DNA from: Flagellimonas_B algarum
GTDB lineage: Bacteria > Bacteroidota > Bacteroidia > Flavobacteriales > Flavobacteriaceae
Length of the DNA: 64,000 nucleotides
NCBI RefSeq assembly: GCF_040513375.1
Contig: NZ_JBEVTG010000001.1
Span: 868,001 to 932,000, forward strand
Direction: 5' to 3'
The position numbers and the translations under genes are program-made. Below are positions 63,701-64,000 of the stretch, piece by piece (position 1 is the stretch's first letter; the number at the start of each line of letters is the position of its first letter). A model generated the notes under the pieces. The model searched no databases, was not told where the DNA came from, and saw only the letters and a program-made list of their open reading frames with translations.

Positions 63701-64000
63701 AGCTCGCCCATATTCACCAATGTTGCGGCAAACAATCCAGGAGAAAGTTATGTTGTCAGAGTACGTGATGCCAACAACTGTGAAGACGTCATTGCCACCG
63801 CTTTGGTGGTCGACGCGCCACAAAGCTTAACCTTCACGGCAACACCGACCACTTGTTATAGTGGGGCTGGCGATGGCACCATCCAAGTGGATGTGACTAA
63901 TGGAAACGGGGATTATCTGTTCAGTTTGAACGGAGGGCCTTGGATCGTACCTACGCCCGCAACAGCGACCACCCACACGTTTACTAACCTGACTTCAGGT
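57707..64000 (+). CDS. giant SprB-like adhesin with DUF11 and SprB repeats (3' end outside window)
   Basis: Open for 2,098 codons from ATG 57707 to the window edge with no stop. Signal peptide about 1-25 (CLFLFGLSALGLYSQE). Residues about 30-400 form an N-terminal beta-rich domain (CNLIRYAGLYWSATYP, then GWTLIIVYENP); about 403-510 a DUF11-like isopeptide/adhesion domain (IVLEKRVEDIAGNDITG). From about residue 1030 onward there are SprB-type repeats of about 80-100 residues, with landmarks C-F/N-G-x-x-DG-x-I, a GG-x-PYEFSIDNG-like strand, F-x-x-L-x-x-G-x-Y and V-R-D-x-x-x-C. It is a very large exported adhesin of the SprB class; a C-terminal sorting domain is expected beyond the window. Confidence 0.88.
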   Translation, partial: MGNRFTKHTLCLFLFGLSALGLYSQEYNSFEVRYQNNLRGDLTFIGNNILNRDSGTAGEGPNDPYNNLLNDGSWSGANDDNSGFTNYNDYKQMQYIDVDGDPSTFSSSSSTFTFPQTDCNLIRYAGLYWSATYPSATANGSFDGFTYTPNSVSVGTGRQNDFNQVRFRVPGGAYVDVTADEVLYDGFTSTDSSVRQNSPYACYADVTALVTALADPQGEYTVANVRATTGGLTPGGGSAAGWTLIIVYENPTLTGKLISTFDGFARVNGTNSVDINYSGFETIPVGPVIADLGAATLEGDFRISGDGLSIQASSSTGFTAIGNTSNPTDNFFNSNITLDGVTTTNRNPASLNTLGFDTDIFLLSNPANSVIPNGETAATFRFSTNGDQFYPFFNSFNVEIIEPNIVLEKRVEDIAGNDITGAGVNLGQYLDYVLTFQNIGNDDATNYSIRDVLPINVTLDETSLSLPPGVTYVYDAPSRTITFTVPDDLVEENDPEYSIRMRVQVAENCFDFIDACTDLIENLAYSTYQGIINTAVITDDPSVTDFDTCGYTVPGATNFLLDDLESCDFTRTVQLCGDDVLLDAGNNFDAYIWYLDNNGDRTIDAGDTILNDGDPDGDPSTLLVSDTGTYIVDKQVADPCKGFQEIIIVELFGATQSNPITALINDSSNTVEGEILVCPNDGEELPQVFLCGLNDTELIQINIPDADSIEWEQLDETSCAAATPDCANKDNGCTWNTVGTGSDYVASAAGQYRLVINYQNGCFSRFYFNVFSNPLDPQYTSRDIICTTPGNITVTNIPVDYEFQLVDATNGTIITPYNTNPSFDINTNGAYRVEIRQQGVVDGCVFMLDNIGILERNFQVDITTRDTDCNGLGEISISALDVEPQYYYEISQGGVTVDTFGPSTDNNYTFQNLNDGTYDVLVTTDDGCSYAEQVIINDVSDLALTAVTTKPIDCLDGIINVTGTGGFPNPDYFYAIWSYNGVDLYADVASIPAGAYQIANDFFFNATQAGDYEFVVVDANNCHAISNVVNIAVAPSVTYTVSQTDESCFGLADGSFSVNVTNSNGYSVSFTLTYPDTSTATNTSGTFTGLGQGNYSLTLTQSQGAVSCDFIETFTIGGPADGVTGTAALVQDYTCLQNAIIEVQGVSGGTAPYEYSIDGVNFGTATSFSGLIDGNYTISIRDDNGCVFVTNAIVVDPLNPPTDLAFVATAPNCPAQVSDVTVTATGGDVPLVFEIIAPVSIATSSTSGSTADFNGLAPDTYTFRVTDDKGCSYTEDFTIAPVTPIAVVGQLVSNISCFTDTDGALRYTVSGFSTSYDYSVTGPMTFSGSNETNSVLDFTGLDDGTYTITVTDTTTNCTATADVTIAAPTAALALSVSETQPTCINDGGVVLGATGGWGGNSFEITYPDGTTTFTNASGTFNNLNQTGTYTVSVTDANGCSDNDSFVLNAAVAPTLLLTPNDICYDNLVGLTITATVTAGGDGNFEYRLNGGAFDTNNVFAGLGPGTYTVDVRDGNDCVDSQTITINPELALTASAPNITACGTTTDVDITATGGDGNYVFAIVADGVAVTPGDFATTNPVTVTGAGDYDVYVRDNAGAAGFCEAVFDLTVVQDAPITITPTLTDVSCFGGSDGAISIAAAGGEAPYEFSIDNGANYQTSSDFFSLTSGNYVIRVRDANACDATLNVTIDQPTQLLAEAQLTQAYTCLQFGEITVGSVTPTNGGSGSFQYSLNGGAWTAATTGGTVFTGLINGSYTVQVRDANEISCVLSLPVIVINPLPTEPALSFTLAYDCDGTGTITVSPNDPAYTYSLDGGTFQASNVFANVAVGNHTVTVNYGSDCTTQANVLVEAGNAFTASIIGFTNLSCNGDASGTIDIDATNYGAGGYEFSLNGGAFSGPFFGPQTLTGLNAQAHSIEVRDVNDPVAGCTVTLNQTLTEPATLDVSASITDIFSCNNTGATITAVASGGTPVYQYQLEISDDADLTAPYVNIIGVATAFQSSPIFTNVAANNPGESYVVRVRDANNCEDVIATALVVDAPQSLTFTATPTTCYSGAGDGTIQVDVTNGNGDYLFSLNGGPWIVPTPATATTHTFTNLTSG
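60840..64000 (+). repeat. tandem SprB-repeat region
   Basis: Diverged protein-level repeats. Repeat starts can be seen near 60846 (SCFGLADGSF), 61110 (YTCLQNAIIEV), 61593 (SCFTDTDGAL), 62580 (SCFGGSDGAI), 62815 (YTCLQFGEIT), 63300 (SCNGDASGTI), 63560 (FSCNNTGATI) and 63850 (TCYSGAGDGT). DNA identity between units is low, so they are not recent copies. Confidence 0.7.

Noticed and set aside
60840..64000. possible CRISPR or DNA-level tandem array
   Set aside because: The periodicity is at protein level (SprB repeats) with poorly conserved DNA and no regular short direct repeats.

Overview
The window reads as chromosomal DNA of a member of the family Flavobacteriaceae (phylum Bacteroidota), probably marine. 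The signs are: a type IX secretion (T9SS) type-B substrate followed by a PorP/SprF-family protein and a giant SprB-like adhesin; many Bacteroidota-only families (DUF5687, DUF4254, DUF6427, DUF6341, DUF6909, DUF4837, DUF4175); several start codons preceded by the Bacteroidota -7 box TAnnTTTG; and start sites mostly without Shine-Dalgarno sequences. G+C looks moderate (mid-40s % by eye). I see no insertion sequence, prophage, CRISPR array, tRNA or rRNA. No stretch longer than 300 bases lacks a gene.

Layout. 1-8.9 kb: a truncated DUF5687 membrane protein, a PaaE-like flavo/2Fe-2S reductase with a small membrane protein, a patatin phospholipase, then a three-gene arsenosugar-type cluster (TIGR04282/DUF2064 glycosyltransferase, CMD peroxidase-like protein, radical-SAM ArsS), a TetR regulator, and a DUF4254/GT9/DUF6427 group. 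8.9-26.1 kb: purD, then a long minus-strand surface-polysaccharide locus. In transcription order this is Wzz-like, NeuB-like, NeuA-HAD fusion, pyruvyltransferase, Wzx flippase, KpsS-like protein, Wzy-like polymerase, GT4, acetyltransferase, O-antigen ligase/polymerase, DUF1972 glycosyltransferase, polyprenyl glycosylphosphotransferase and UDP-glucuronate decarboxylase. Together these would build, decorate (nonulosonate, pyruvate, acetyl), flip and polymerise a surface glycan. 26-36.9 kb: DUF6909, GH3, M23 peptidase, TatA, an OmpA/PD40 protein, DUF4837 lipoprotein, LysM lytic transglycosylase and Pgk. 37-46.5 kb: HolB, DoxX, OmpH/Skp, a methyltransferase, a lipoprotein, then DUF4175-ybeY-mnmG, where two 16-bp parS-like palindromes bracket mnmG. 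46.6-53.1 kb: AlkB-like monooxygenase, GltX, a membrane protein, an SPFH protein and GlnRS. 53.4-64 kb: an adhesin/gliding-type T9SS operon whose last gene (SprB-like, at least 2,098 codons) runs off the window.

The observations I rate highest are the paired parS-like sites flanking mnmG (one overlapping the last codons of ybeY), the arsenosugar cluster without a visible ArsM, the SAF-less NeuB beside a NeuA-HAD fusion (suggesting a 9-phosphate nonulosonate route), and the PorP/SprF protein carrying two C-terminal SPOR-like repeats.
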